From Paenibacillaceae bacterium (GTDB lineage Bacteria > Bacillota > Bacilli > Paenibacillales > NBRC-103111), in the NCBI GenBank assembly GCA_029256185.1, contig JAQSYI010000032.1, forward strand, positions 19,423-83,422: a DNA stretch of 64,000 nucleotides, in the 5' to 3' direction. The position numbers and the translations under genes are program-made. Below are positions 35,445-43,632 of the stretch, one piece after another (within the stretch, counting starts at the first letter, position 1; each line of letters starts with the position of its first letter). A model generated the notes under the pieces. It was not told the origin of the DNA. It saw nothing but the letters and a program-made list of their open reading frames with translations, and ran no database searches.

Positions 35445-37058
35445 TCAGGATGCTGTCAAGATACCCGTCAGCTGCTCCTGGAAGGCCGACACCCCGACAC
35501 GGGCAACAAAACGGTTGAAGCTTTCGCCCTCATCACGGTTATCCTTGTAGAAAAGGATCAGCTGGGCCAGCACAGGGCCAACATCATCGCCTTTGACACG
35601 GCCCTTCAACGGCAGGTTGAACTGGGCTCCCGGTCCAAGCGTACCTCCAACCGCGATATCAAAAGCATCAACAGTCCCTTCTGCGGTTTTGACCAGCGCT
35701 CCTTGGAGACCGATATCGGCGATCTGCTTCTGTCCGCAGGCATTGGGGCAGCCGACGAAGTGAATGCGGATATCCTCAGCCAGGTCCACATGTTCATCCA
35801 GATATTTCGCCACATTTACAGCACGTATTTTGGTCTCGACAACCGCCAGGTTGCAGAACTCATTGCCGGTGCAGGAGACCGTGCGGCTGATGAATTTGTC
35901 CGGGTCGGGAGTCAAGCGCTCCAGTACAGCTTCTTTCAGCAGATCGTCAACCCGGTTGTCTGGAATATCGGAGAAGATGATGTTCTGGGACATCGTGGTC
36001 CGCAGATAGCCGTTGCCGTATTCGTCAGACAGCCGGGCCAGTTCAGCCAGCTCATCTCCGTTCATGCGGCCTACAGGCACATTCAACCCCACATAGTTCA
36101 GTCCAGGCTGAGCTTGCGGATGCACACCATCGAAGTAGGCGGCGTTCCAGCCCACAGTCTTGTCCTCGCCTTGGGTGGGCAGCTCTCCAACAAGCTCCGT
36201 AAGCTTCTCCAGAAACTTATCGGCTCCCCAATCGGCAACCAGGAACTTCAGACGGGCATGGTGGCGCTTCTCCCGGTAACCATAGTCACGGAAAATAGTA
36301 ATAACTCCGATCGCCACCCGCAGCACATCTTCGGGACGGACAAAAACATCGAGACGCTGAGCCAGATGCGGCTTGGCGGACAGCCCGCCTCCCACCCAGA
36401 CATGGAAGCCCTTGACCTCTTCCCCGTCGATAACCTTCGTAGCGGGAGTATAGGCCAGATCGTTAATCTCCGCATGGGCGGTATTATAAATATTGCCGGA
36501 TATCGACATCTTGAACTTGCGGGGAAGATTGGAGAAATCACGGTTCAGCAGGAAGAAGTCGTTCACCTGATTCACCAGATCCGTTGTGTCTAGCAGCTCA
36601 TTGGGATCGATCCCTGCCAACGGATTGCCCACGATGGTCCGGGGGCAGTCGCCGCAAGCCTCATAAGAGTACAGGCCTACGGATTCCAGGCGCTTAAAGA
36701 TATCCGGCAGATACTCCACCTTCAGCCAGTGGAATTGAATCGCCTGACGGGTGGTAATATCCAGCAGATTGCGGCCGTAGTCCTTGGCAATAGAAGCCAG
36801 CACCCGGGCCTGGGGTGAGGTGATGATACCTGAATTGATGCGGACGCGCATCATGAAATACCCGTCCCGGGGCTTCTGCTCATACACACCGGCCCATTTA
36901 AAACGGTTCAGATCGTCCTCTGTGATGGAGGAATAGCCTCCGGAAGCGTATTGCTCAATGATCGTGCGTATGACATCCAAACCGTCTTTTTCAAGCTTGA
37001 TCAGCTCGACTTTATTTAATTTTGACGGATTTTCCGCCCAAATGGGTTGGTAAGCCAT
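35445..37058 (-). CDS. Siroheme nitrite/sulfite reductase
   Basis: 537 residues, the ferredoxin-type siroheme and [4Fe-4S] reductase. The duplicated half-domains are visible (N-terminal PRDGYFMMRVRINSG... ; LDITTRQAIQFHWL; later LRTTMSQNIIFSDIP). The four cluster cysteines are in SCTGNEFCNLA and, further on, GCPNACGQ (C-x5-C ... C-x3-C). The family includes sulfite reductases making sulfide for cysteine and assimilatory nitrite reductases; residues alone do not settle which. There is no cysH, cysJI or nasD next to it. Start after AAGGAGGATAACG. Its upstream region has a promoter and a leader inverted repeat. Confidence 0.9.
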   Translation of the reverse strand: MAYQPIWAENPSKLNKVELIKLEKDGLDVIRTIIEQYASGGYSSITEDDLNRFKWAGVYEQKPRDGYFMMRVRINSGIITSPQARVLASIAKDYGRNLLDITTRQAIQFHWLKVEYLPDIFKRLESVGLYSYEACGDCPRTIVGNPLAGIDPNELLDTTDLVNQVNDFFLLNRDFSNLPRKFKMSISGNIYNTAHAEINDLAYTPATKVIDGEEVKGFHVWVGGGLSAKPHLAQRLDVFVRPEDVLRVAIGVITIFRDYGYREKRHHARLKFLVADWGADKFLEKLTELVGELPTQGEDKTVGWNAAYFDGVHPQAQPGLNYVGLNVPVGRMNGDELAELARLSDEYGNGYLRTTMSQNIIFSDIPDNRVDDLLKEAVLERLTPDPDKFISRTVSCTGNEFCNLAVVETKIRAVNVAKYLDEHVDLAEDIRIHFVGCPNACGQKQIADIGLQGALVKTAEGTVDAFDIAVGGTLGPGAQFNLPLKGRVKGDDVGPVLAQLILFYKDNRDEGESFNRFVARVGVSAFQEQLTGILTAS

Positions 37059-37073
37059 AGGTCGTTATCCTCC

Positions 37074-37144
37074 TTATTGAAATTCCGATTAATTTAGTCT
37101 GATTTCAATAAAATAATAGTACCATATTCACCGTCCAGCGTAAA
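37074..37144 (-). promoter_or_regulatory. Reductase promoter and leader inverted repeat
   Basis: Reading the minus strand, TTTACG (37144-37139), 17 bases and TACTAT (37121-37116) form a moderate promoter. Between it and the ribosome binding site lies a perfect 10-base inverted repeat, TTATTGAAAT (37074-37083) and ATTTCAATAA (37102-37111), with an 18-base interior. One arm touches the Shine-Dalgarno, so it could act as an operator or as an RNA stem that limits initiation. Confidence 0.5.
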
Positions 37145-37320
37145 TGCTTGCAGTATAAGGCTTTGTTATACAGGATCGGGCTTTTCTTGATAAATGGAGT
37201 GGAAAGCCCCTGGAACAATCCGCCAAAGGCAGCTAATGGTAATGTGCAAAGGCAACTAAAAGATAAAATCCAAAATCGGTTAATGGTTAACATTTAAAAT
37301 TAGCCGATAGTTATCATCAA

Positions 37321-37377
37321 AATTGTTAGAAAATTATAACAATTATCCCTTGCTGGCTAAAAATAAGTATTTATAAT
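37321..37377 (+). promoter_or_regulatory. Promoter of substrate-binding-like gene with upstream palindrome
   Basis: TTGCTG (37350), 16 bases and TATAAT (37372) form a promoter. Just upstream AATTGTTA (37321-37328) and TAACAATT (37337-37344) make a perfect 8-base inverted repeat with an 8-base spacer, placed as an activator or repressor site. The 408-base divergent region 37059-37466 also has the near-palindrome ATCGGTTAAT ... ATTAGCCGAT around 37280-37315; no gene is seen in it. Confidence 0.5.
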
Positions 37378-37466
37378 AAATGTATTATGGCGCAAAGAAG
37401 CATTTAATGAGGAAGCGTCATGCTGCCCATTGCATGCAGAATTCCGATTACGAAGGAGGGTGAAGG

Positions 37467-38699
37467 ATGGCCAATATTCAGGCGTACCATCGGCTGGACG
37501 AAATTGTGGAAGCATATCCGCAGACATTGGAGGTACTGACGACCAACGGCTTTGCGGCGAAGGACCGGGAGGAGCTGTACAGAAAATACGGGGCATCTAC
37601 CCTACTGAACCATGCGCTTAAGGAGCTTAATCTGAACAAGGACATGTTGTTGGGGCTGCTGAGAGAGAAGGCTGCGGAAGGACAAGAGGCGGAAGAACCC
37701 TTGCCCCCAGGGCAGCTGGATTTCCTTGGGACGACATTGTGTTCGCTGCGGGCCATGTTCCGGCACAGCTTTGACGATTGGATGTGCAACCGGCGGCAGG
37801 CATCCGGGGAGAGGTTGGATTGCTATATTCCGGACAGCTGTGGAAACGGCAATCTGTATAAGGATGCTTGTCAGGCGGAGGGGATCGAAGATTTCCCGGC
37901 GCTGGTCACTTCCTGCGGATTTGGCGAGTACTTCCGCAAGGATTTTGTAGAGCGTTTTGTGAATAAGGGATACTTCAAAGCCGTGCAGCGGGAGAAATTG
38001 CATCCGGCTTTTCCGGCCGCTCAATTTCTTGATCCGGAGGGGGTTTATACTCTGTATGGAGTTTACCCGTATGTTCTGCTGGTTGATCTTATACGCTTGG
38101 GGGATCGGCCGGTTCCGAAGCGGTGGAGCGATCTCTTGAATCCCGTGTATAAAAATGACATTATTTCTGTAGGCAATGCCAACAAGGTAGCGGAGCTTCT
38201 GCTTATGACGATTCATAAGGATCACGGGGACGAAGGCCTCCGGCAGTTGGCGCCTAATATCAAGGATGGGTGGCACGGCTCCCGGATGGCGAGAACAGCC
38301 GGTACCAACAGCGGGGATGGAGCAGCGATTTATTATATCCCCTGGAACTTCGCCAACTTTTGTCCCAGAAGTGAGCGCACTGCCATCGTCTGGCCGGAGG
38401 ATGGGGCGATTGTGAACCCGCTGTTTCTGCTGGTCCAAGCCTCCAGACAGGAGCGGGTACAGCCTGTGATCGACTTCGTGCTGGGCCGGGAACTGGGCCA
38501 GCAGTCCGCGGATGCCTACTGCCCTGTGCTGCACTCCCAAGTGGATAACGGACTGCCGGATGGAGCCTCCTTCAAGTGGCTGGGCTGGGATTATATCAAG
38601 GCCCATGATATTTACCAGTTGAAGGAGCATACGCAGCATGTTTTCATGAAGGCATGGAAAAGACAGCTGCCCGTGGTTTCGTCACATCATCAGTGTTAA
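37467..38699 (+). CDS. Substrate-binding-like protein without signal peptide, DUF1858-like N-terminus
   Basis: 410 residues. The N-terminal 70 residues (YHRLDEIVEAYPQTLEVLTTNGF...) resemble the small helical DUF1858/ScdA-N type domain. The rest (about 85-400) resembles an ABC periplasmic-type substrate-binding fold (YTLYGVYPYVLLVDLIRLGDRPVPKRWSDLLNPVYKNDI; YYIPWNFANF; IVWPEDGAIVNPLFLLV). Unusually there is no signal peptide, so the protein is predicted to be cytoplasmic. Several Cys and His occur (LCSLRAMF, DSCGNGN, TSCGFGEYF, YCPVLHSQ, SSHHQC at the C-terminus), so metal or cluster binding is possible. Divergent from the siroheme reductase, which suggests but does not prove a shared role in sulfur, nitrogen or metal metabolism. 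Start after GAAGGAGGGTG. Confidence 0.75.
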   Translation: MANIQAYHRLDEIVEAYPQTLEVLTTNGFAAKDREELYRKYGASTLLNHALKELNLNKDMLLGLLREKAAEGQEAEEPLPPGQLDFLGTTLCSLRAMFRHSFDDWMCNRRQASGERLDCYIPDSCGNGNLYKDACQAEGIEDFPALVTSCGFGEYFRKDFVERFVNKGYFKAVQREKLHPAFPAAQFLDPEGVYTLYGVYPYVLLVDLIRLGDRPVPKRWSDLLNPVYKNDIISVGNANKVAELLLMTIHKDHGDEGLRQLAPNIKDGWHGSRMARTAGTNSGDGAAIYYIPWNFANFCPRSERTAIVWPEDGAIVNPLFLLVQASRQERVQPVIDFVLGRELGQQSADAYCPVLHSQVDNGLPDGASFKWLGWDYIKAHDIYQLKEHTQHVFMKAWKRQLPVVSSHHQC

Positions 38700-38719
38700 T
38701 TGTTCATATCCCCTATTCA

Positions 38720-38764
38720 AAAAAACCGCAGCCGCCTCCATCACGGAGACTGCTGCGGTTTTCT
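38720..38764. terminator. Bidirectional terminator
   Basis: AAAACCGCAG(C) and (G)CTGCGGTTTT pair, with inner pairing CTCC/GGAG. A run before and T run after suit both converging genes. Confidence 0.85.
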
Positions 38765-38788
38765 AACAGGGTGTGGACCAGGAAGCTC

Positions 38789-39757
38789 CTACACCCACCA
38801 CATTTCGCCCAGAGGCTCGCGGATCAGCACTTGCTGCAGGTTCTGCACTGCCTTGGAGAAGCCTTCCTCCACGGACATCAGACCGTCCTCATGCTCGATG
38901 CTCACCACATAATCATAGCCTACCAGACGCAGAGCGCTCATGATATCGGCCCAGGTCTTCAGGTCATGGCCGAAGCCCACGCTGCGGAACTGCCAGGCCC
39001 GGTCCAGCATCAGGGTGTAGGACTGCATGTCGGTTACACCATGCTTGTTGATGTTGATCGGATCTATTGAGGTATCCTTGGCATGGAAATGGTGAATCGC
39101 TCCTGCGCGGCCGAGAATCTGCACGGCTTGCACCGGATCGATGCCCTGCCACCACATATGGCTCGGGTCCAGGTTGGCTCCGATTGCCTCGCCGGCTGCT
39201 TCACGCAGACGGAGCAGCGTGCCCGGAGTATGGACGGAGAAGCCGCCGTGCAGCTCCAGGCCAATCTTCACACTATGATCAGTGGCGAATTTGCCCATCT
39301 CGGTCCAGTAAGGAATGACCTTCTCTTCCCACTGCCACTTCAGGATATCCTGATAGTCGTTCGGCCATGGGGCAACCGGCCAGTTGGGATATTTGGCGTC
39401 TTCATGGTCGCCGGGGCAGCCGGAGAAGGTGTTAACCACCGGTACATCCAGCTTCTGGGCCAGTTCAACGGTCTTGACGAATGTATCATGGAACTCCTTG
39501 GCAATCGCCTTCTGGGGATGGAGCGGGTTGCCGTGGCAGGATAAGGCGCTGATAATCAGGCCGCGGGATTCGACCGCTTGTTTAAACGCTTTCAGCTTGC
39601 CGGCATCGGCCAGCAGAACATCCGGATCGCAGTGGGCATTGCCCGGGTAAGCGCCTGTGCCGATTTCGACGGCTTGCAGGCCTTTGGCTGCGACATAATC
39701 AAGCATCTCTTCGAATGGCTTTTGCGCGAATAAAACAGCGAATACTCCTAATTTCAT
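38789..39757 (-). CDS. Sugar phosphate isomerase/epimerase-like TIM barrel
   Basis: 322 residues of the xylose-isomerase-like (AP endonuclease family 2) fold. Seen are MKLGVFAVLFAQKPFEEML at the start, SALSCHGNPLHP (metal-ligand His region), GLELHGGFSVHTPG (Glu), GANLDPSHMWWQGIDP (Asp, His), IHHFHAKDTSID and YVVSIEHEDG (Glu), consistent with the divalent-metal site of this superfamily. Substrate unknown; members act on inositol, xylulose-type or other keto sugars. Alone in its transcript with its own promoter. Start after CGGAGGTG. Confidence 0.85.
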   Translation of the reverse strand: MKLGVFAVLFAQKPFEEMLDYVAAKGLQAVEIGTGAYPGNAHCDPDVLLADAGKLKAFKQAVESRGLIISALSCHGNPLHPQKAIAKEFHDTFVKTVELAQKLDVPVVNTFSGCPGDHEDAKYPNWPVAPWPNDYQDILKWQWEEKVIPYWTEMGKFATDHSVKIGLELHGGFSVHTPGTLLRLREAAGEAIGANLDPSHMWWQGIDPVQAVQILGRAGAIHHFHAKDTSIDPININKHGVTDMQSYTLMLDRAWQFRSVGFGHDLKTWADIMSALRLVGYDYVVSIEHEDGLMSVEEGFSKAVQNLQQVLIREPLGEMWWV

Positions 39758-39823
39758 GGTAGAGCTGCACCTCCGTTAAAGTTGTCAATCTTATTTTTGC
39801 ACAGACTTCCTCAAACTATCTCT

Positions 39824-39852
39824 ATTGTAGGCAAAAATACCAGTCCTGCCAA
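39824..39852 (-). promoter_or_regulatory. Promoter of isomerase/epimerase gene
   Basis: On the minus strand, TTGGCA (39852-39847), 17 bases, TACAAT (39829-39824). Good sigma-A match. Confidence 0.65.
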
Positions 39853-39906
39853 TGTCCGAAGTTGCAAATTTTATATCCGATTTTGTGCAAAAGAAAATCC
39901 GCCTCC

Positions 39907-41064
39907 TTACCAGAAGACGGGAAAATTCAGCAGGCCGCGGTAAATTTTATATACGATTTCGTGATTGGGAGAATAGACGATTACAGCTAGGGTCACGATG
40001 GCCTGAGTCAGCAGGCAGCGCCCGTAGAAGTAAGCGGCGGATACCTTCTTGCGGTTTACCAATGAACGCTTCAGCAGGGACTCCGCGGCGATCAGCACCC
40101 CGTGGTACACACCCCAGGCTACATACAGCCAGCTAAACCCGTGCCATAAGCCGATCAGCACCATAATGAGCACCGACAACCCGGCTCCGGTCCACTTGGA
40201 GGGCGACTTGCGGGAGAAGAACATGTAGATATGGTCCCGGAACCAGTCCCCCAGCGTGGCATGCCAGTTGCGCCAGTATTGGGTCAAGGTGGGCGACATG
40301 AACGGCCGCTTGAAGTTCTCGGGAACCTGATACCCCATCAACCGCCCGAAGCCCACGGCGATATCCGAGTATCCGGAGAAGTCGAAGAAGATCAGGATGT
40401 AGAACCAGATCATCAGGAACAGGGAGGTAAAGGTGTTCAGATCGCCTGCGGCCACGCGGTCAAATGCAACGGTCATCCAGGTGACCAGCACGATTTTCTT
40501 GAACATCCCCAGAATGATCCGCTTGACGCAAGCCTCGGCCAGCTTGGCATCCACTTGGTAGGGCTGCTTCACATCGGCCATGAAGTCGCGGAATTTCAGA
40601 ATCGGGCCGGAGGTGAAGGTGGGCACGAACAGCAGATAATTGGCGTAGTCCACCGGCTTGCAGACGGCGTCCCGGCCGATAAAGTAGGCAAAATACAAGG
40701 CGTCAATCGCTTTCAGCACATTATAGATGATGCCGATAGTAACGAGGGCACCCAATACGGGATGGTGGAAGACGGCCATATCCGACAGGCGCAGGAGCAC
40801 GACTCCTCCCACATTGAGGGCGACAAACAGAATGAACCAGAACAGCCGCCTTCGCTCTGCCCGCGCCAGGAATACAAACAGGGCATAGTTTACCAGCGAA
40901 TACACTCCGTAAAACACCAGCAGCAGCTGGCTGTAAATGCCGATGAAGGCCAGGTTGAAGGCCAGCAGCAGCCACCTCTTCTGCCCCGGAAGCCTGCGGG
41001 TCAGCCCCATCAGCACGGACATGCCGGCGATGGCCAGCACGGCTGTCATATTCAAATACCACAT
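39907..41064 (-). CDS. MBOAT membrane O-acyltransferase, DltB-like
   Basis: 385 residues with about ten membrane segments. The MBOAT catalytic His308 lies in IGLWHGFSWLYVAWG, and the DltB-type segment QYWRNWHATLGDWFRDHIY (about 262-280) and FFDFSGYSDIAVGFGRLMGY are present. In the Dlt pathway the MBOAT protein takes an aminoacyl group from a carrier protein on the cytoplasmic side and passes it across the membrane. Here the matching carrier, ligase, DltD-like and DltX-like genes lie 1.5-5 kb upstream in a second unit with nearly the same promoter. MBOAT proteins also serve alginate-type O-acetylation, but the neighbours favour aminoacylation. ATG follows GAGGAG. Confidence 0.88.
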   Translation of the reverse strand: MWYLNMTAVLAIAGMSVLMGLTRRLPGQKRWLLLAFNLAFIGIYSQLLLVFYGVYSLVNYALFVFLARAERRRLFWFILFVALNVGGVVLLRLSDMAVFHHPVLGALVTIGIIYNVLKAIDALYFAYFIGRDAVCKPVDYANYLLFVPTFTSGPILKFRDFMADVKQPYQVDAKLAEACVKRIILGMFKKIVLVTWMTVAFDRVAAGDLNTFTSLFLMIWFYILIFFDFSGYSDIAVGFGRLMGYQVPENFKRPFMSPTLTQYWRNWHATLGDWFRDHIYMFFSRKSPSKWTGAGLSVLIMVLIGLWHGFSWLYVAWGVYHGVLIAAESLLKRSLVNRKKVSAAYFYGRCLLTQAIVTLAVIVYSPNHEIVYKIYRGLLNFPVFW

Positions 41065-41091
41065 ATGTCCAATCTCCTCATTCTTATGCAG

Positions 41092-41132
41092 GGCAATAAA
41101 AGTAGTATAGCATTTTTCCGGGCGGCTGTTAA
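41092..41132 (-). promoter_or_regulatory. MBOAT gene promoter, twin of the 48.4 kb promoter
   Basis: Minus strand: TTAACA (41132-41127), 17 bases, TATACT (41109-41104). The stretch GAAAAATGCTATACTACT plus about 8 bases beyond is almost identical to the promoter of the FG-GAP-led operon at 48442-48482. Confidence 0.75.
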
Positions 41133-41308
41133 CGTCCCTGTCTTTTACAAAGAGAGGAGCCTCCTTTAATTCACCGCTAATACAGGAGAGTTATACTGCA
41201 TTTACAATCGGAACACTCTGCGCCCCTGCCGCGCATTCTTCCGGTTAACCGATTAATCCTTCGGTCAGACACGAAAACGGATGACAAACCGGTGAAGGAG
41301 AGTTTACT

Positions 41309-41938
41309 ATGGGTATACATGCGTACTTCCGGTCTCTGAATGAAATGGAGCGCATCTACCGCTGCCCCGGCAAATTTAAATTTGAGGAGCATACGGTGGC
41401 GGCGCATTCTTGGAAAGTTGTGCAGTACGCCAAAACCTTGGCTGATATTGAGGAGATGCACGGCACTCCGGTCAATTGGAAGAAGCTATATGAGATCACC
41501 AGCAGCCACGATTACGGGGAAATTTTTATCGGGGACATCAAAACGCCCGTCAAGCATTCCTCCATGAAGCTGCGCTCCCTGATCCAGCAGGTGGAGGAGG
41601 GGATGGTGAACCATTTTATCGATGAGCATATTCCCGAAGAGTTCCGGCCCATCTTCCGCAATCAACTGCGGGAGGGCAAGGACCAGTCTGTGGAGGGAAT
41701 GATTCTGGAGGTAGCGGACAAGCTGGATCAGGTGTATGAGGCCTTTGCCGAGCTGCAGCGGGGTAACACCGAGAAGGAGTTCGTCAAGATGTACCGGGAG
41801 GCCTTGATCAAGATCAAGCATATTCCCCTGGCCTGCGTGGAATACTTCCTGACCCATATTCTGACGGATATGGTCAACGAGGAGTCCCTGTCGCCTATCA
41901 ATATCAGGCAGATTACGGAGGAAGCGCTGAAGCAATAA
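41309..41938 (+). CDS. HD-domain hydrolase, YfbR/5'-nucleotidase-like
   Basis: 209 residues with the HD phosphohydrolase pattern: H in EEHTVAAHSWKV (about 27-38), HD in SSHDYGEIFIGDIKTPVKH (about 66-67), and a later conserved Asp in EVADKLDQVYEAF. This fits the YfbR-type 5'-deoxynucleotidases, which remove phosphate from dNMPs, though other HD families cannot be excluded. It reads against the dlt-like genes on both sides and is followed after 38 bases by a GNAT gene, probably one transcript. Start after GGTGAAGGAGAG. Confidence 0.8.
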   Translation: MGIHAYFRSLNEMERIYRCPGKFKFEEHTVAAHSWKVVQYAKTLADIEEMHGTPVNWKKLYEITSSHDYGEIFIGDIKTPVKHSSMKLRSLIQQVEEGMVNHFIDEHIPEEFRPIFRNQLREGKDQSVEGMILEVADKLDQVYEAFAELQRGNTEKEFVKMYREALIKIKHIPLACVEYFLTHILTDMVNEESLSPINIRQITEEALKQ

Positions 41939-41976
41939 GGCTGCGGCTTGCTACGGACAAGACGGGAGCTTGCTTC

Positions 41977-42522
41977 ATGAAAATAGACGGACAATCGTTT
42001 TCGGTTAACGGTATGAGCTATACCATCCGCTCCGCTGAACTCCGGGATGCGGCAGAATTGAGTGCTGTACGGCTGCAGATCGACGGTGAGACGGAATATA
42101 TGGACCGCTGCAGAGGCGAGGGGATTATTGCCGCCGCGGGCTTTGAACAACTAATTCAGACGGATTCGGAGAATCTCCGCAACCTGTTCCTGGTGGCGGA
42201 AACCAATCAGCGGATCGTGGGCTTTGCCCGGTGTGAGGGAAGCGTCTTGAGCCGGCTGGCCCACAAGGTAGACTTCGGAGTATGTGTGTTGAGGGAGTTC
42301 TGGGGATATGCCATAGGCAGAGAATTGCTGAAGGCAGCCGTCTCCTGGGGGGATTCCACCGGCGTCCGTAAGATTGCGCTGCATGTGCTGGAGACCAACA
42401 GCAAGGCCATTCGGCTGTATGAGCAGCTGGGATTCGAGCAAGAGGGTTTGCTGCGGGACGACAAGCGTCTATCTGATGGCCTTTACTACAATACCGTTGT
42501 CATGGGAAGGCTCGCGCCATGA
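41977..42522 (+). CDS. GNAT-family N-acetyltransferase
   Basis: 181 residues, residues about 15-175 form the GNAT fold. The acetyl-CoA-binding motif (R/Q-x-x-G-x-G/A) is in VLREFWGYAIGRELLKAAVSW, and the C-terminal LETNSKAIRLYEQLGFEQEGLLRDDKRL is typical of RimL/phosphinothricin-type members. Substrate unknown. Start ATG at 41977 follows GGGAG; an ATG at 42013 (MSYTIRSAELRD) would remove a 12-residue extension and is also possible. Confidence 0.85.
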   Translation: MKIDGQSFSVNGMSYTIRSAELRDAAELSAVRLQIDGETEYMDRCRGEGIIAAAGFEQLIQTDSENLRNLFLVAETNQRIVGFARCEGSVLSRLAHKVDFGVCVLREFWGYAIGRELLKAAVSWGDSTGVRKIALHVLETNSKAIRLYEQLGFEQEGLLRDDKRLSDGLYYNTVVMGRLAP

Positions 42523-42573
42523 GTTGCGGCATAATAATAAATACGGCAGGCCGCAAGGGTCCGCCGTCCGCAA

Positions 42574-42606
42574 CAAACCCGGCTCCCTCCAATGGAACCG
42601 GGTTTA
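42574..42606. terminator. Bidirectional terminator between GNAT gene and dltX-like gene
   Basis: AAACCCGGCTCC and GGAACCGGGTTT pair with one mismatch. It ends the GNAT transcript on the plus strand and the aminoacylation operon on the minus strand. Confidence 0.8.
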
Positions 42607-42615
42607 TTATATGCA

Positions 42616-42726
42616 TCAAAAGCCTTCGTAGATGAACAATCCTTGTCCGGTGAAGTAGATCAGCACCAGAATCAGCATAACCAGATATATCAGGAGTTCG
42701 ACGGTTTTGCGAATGATCCGAGCCAT
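42616..42726 (-). CDS. dltX: DltX-like 36-residue membrane peptide
   Basis: A very short gene below the usual annotation size. The peptide starts MARIIRKTVELL, has one membrane helix (about residues 8-26, IYLVMLILVLIYF) and ends QGLFIYEGF. Known DltX proteins are about 50 residues, with one membrane helix and a conserved C-terminal FIYNEF-like motif that contacts DltB and DltD. The ending here matches closely. An AAGGAGGTG lies seven bases before the ATG, a near-perfect ribosome binding site. The start lies 37 bases inside the 3' end of the DltD-like gene. In standard dlt operons dltX comes first; here it comes last. Confidence 0.8.
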   Translation of the reverse strand: MARIIRKTVELLIYLVMLILVLIYFTGQGLFIYEGF

Positions 42727-43616
42727 TCATCCACCTCCTTGGTAAATAAGGGAGCCCCATCCTCCCGGTTCAAGTGAACCAGATCATGAAAATAGGTCGC
42801 TTCATAACGGTCCATCAGATCCAGCACGGGCACCCCGCCCGCCTGAAGCATCCGGTTGGTCTCCGTTCGCAGCGGCTCCACATAAGGGGGCTTGGGGAAG
42901 TCCTTGTTCCACGGCATCCAGACCACCTTGAAGGCCAGTTGATGCTCGCGGGCATAATCCATCACCCATTCCAGCGCCTCCAGATTCTCGCGGAAATCTG
43001 CCGGTTGCAGGCCTCCCCACCGCTGGTCGTAATAATCCCACCGTTCCTTCATCCAGGCGTTGTCCTTGCGGCCGAAGTACAATTCCTTATCGATCCAGCG
43101 CGGCTCGTAGGCCAGCAGCTTGGACCGGTCCAATTCCACAGAGCCCTTGTACAGATTCTTCACCAGCTCCGTGCCCGAGTCCCGGAAATAATCCCGGTAT
43201 TCATACACATAAGGCTCGTAGGGCCGGCGGAACCACTGATAGGTCGGGTCCGTTTCCATGTCGTCGATCATGGTGTGCACATCAATACCCAGCACCAGTT
43301 CGTCCTTTATTTCGTACAGACGGTTGTCCAATATACCCTTCAGGTCGGTAATCCGGCCATAGGACAGGCCCATCTCGGTCAGGGGACGCCCGGAGCGCTC
43401 CTCCATGTAAGCCCCCGTCACCGCTGAATTTCCATAGAATACCGGGCCTGAGCGTGACCAATCGTGATGATAGAGCGTCTTGGTGAAATCGTTCTTGTAG
43501 AACCGCCGCGAGGTCTCCATGGGGTTCCAGCGGGCCAGTCCCCAGTCGGCGGCCAGAAACAGGGCCAGAAGCAGCAGGATAAAGGAGTGGCGGCGGAAAA
43601 AGGCGGCGGCTTTCAT
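42690..43616 (-). CDS. DltD-like SGNH-type membrane-anchored protein
   Basis: About 308 residues: basic start and one membrane segment (about 10-28, HSFILLLLALFLAADWGLA), then an extracellular SGNH-hydrolase-like domain. The nucleophile block is VFYGNSAVTGAY (Ser about residue 65, in the place of G-D/N-S), and the catalytic Asp/His block near the end is FHDLVHLNREDG. In the Dlt pathway DltD takes the D-alanyl group and passes it to teichoic acid. The start MKAAAFFRRH follows GGGTGGA, 16 bases after the ligase stop; the open frame upstream is inside the ligase gene. Its 3' end overlaps the dltX-like gene. Confidence 0.82.
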   Translation of the reverse strand: MKAAAFFRRHSFILLLLALFLAADWGLARWNPMETSRRFYKNDFTKTLYHHDWSRSGPVFYGNSAVTGAYMEERSGRPLTEMGLSYGRITDLKGILDNRLYEIKDELVLGIDVHTMIDDMETDPTYQWFRRPYEPYVYEYRDYFRDSGTELVKNLYKGSVELDRSKLLAYEPRWIDKELYFGRKDNAWMKERWDYYDQRWGGLQPADFRENLEALEWVMDYAREHQLAFKVVWMPWNKDFPKPPYVEPLRTETNRMLQAGGVPVLDLMDRYEATYFHDLVHLNREDGAPLFTKEVDEWLGSFAKPSNS

Positions 43617-43632
43617 TGGACGGTCCACCCGA

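Noticed and set aside
35343..36593. Plus-strand open frame (416 codons) opposite the siroheme reductase
   Set aside because: Antisense shadow; begins inside a terminator and has no ribosome binding site.
39907..41064. Alginate-type O-acetyltransferase (AlgI) annotation for the MBOAT gene
   Set aside because: The motifs fit the wider MBOAT family, but the shared promoter with carrier, ligase, DltD-like and DltX-like genes favours a DltB-like role. Kept as an alternative, not as the call.
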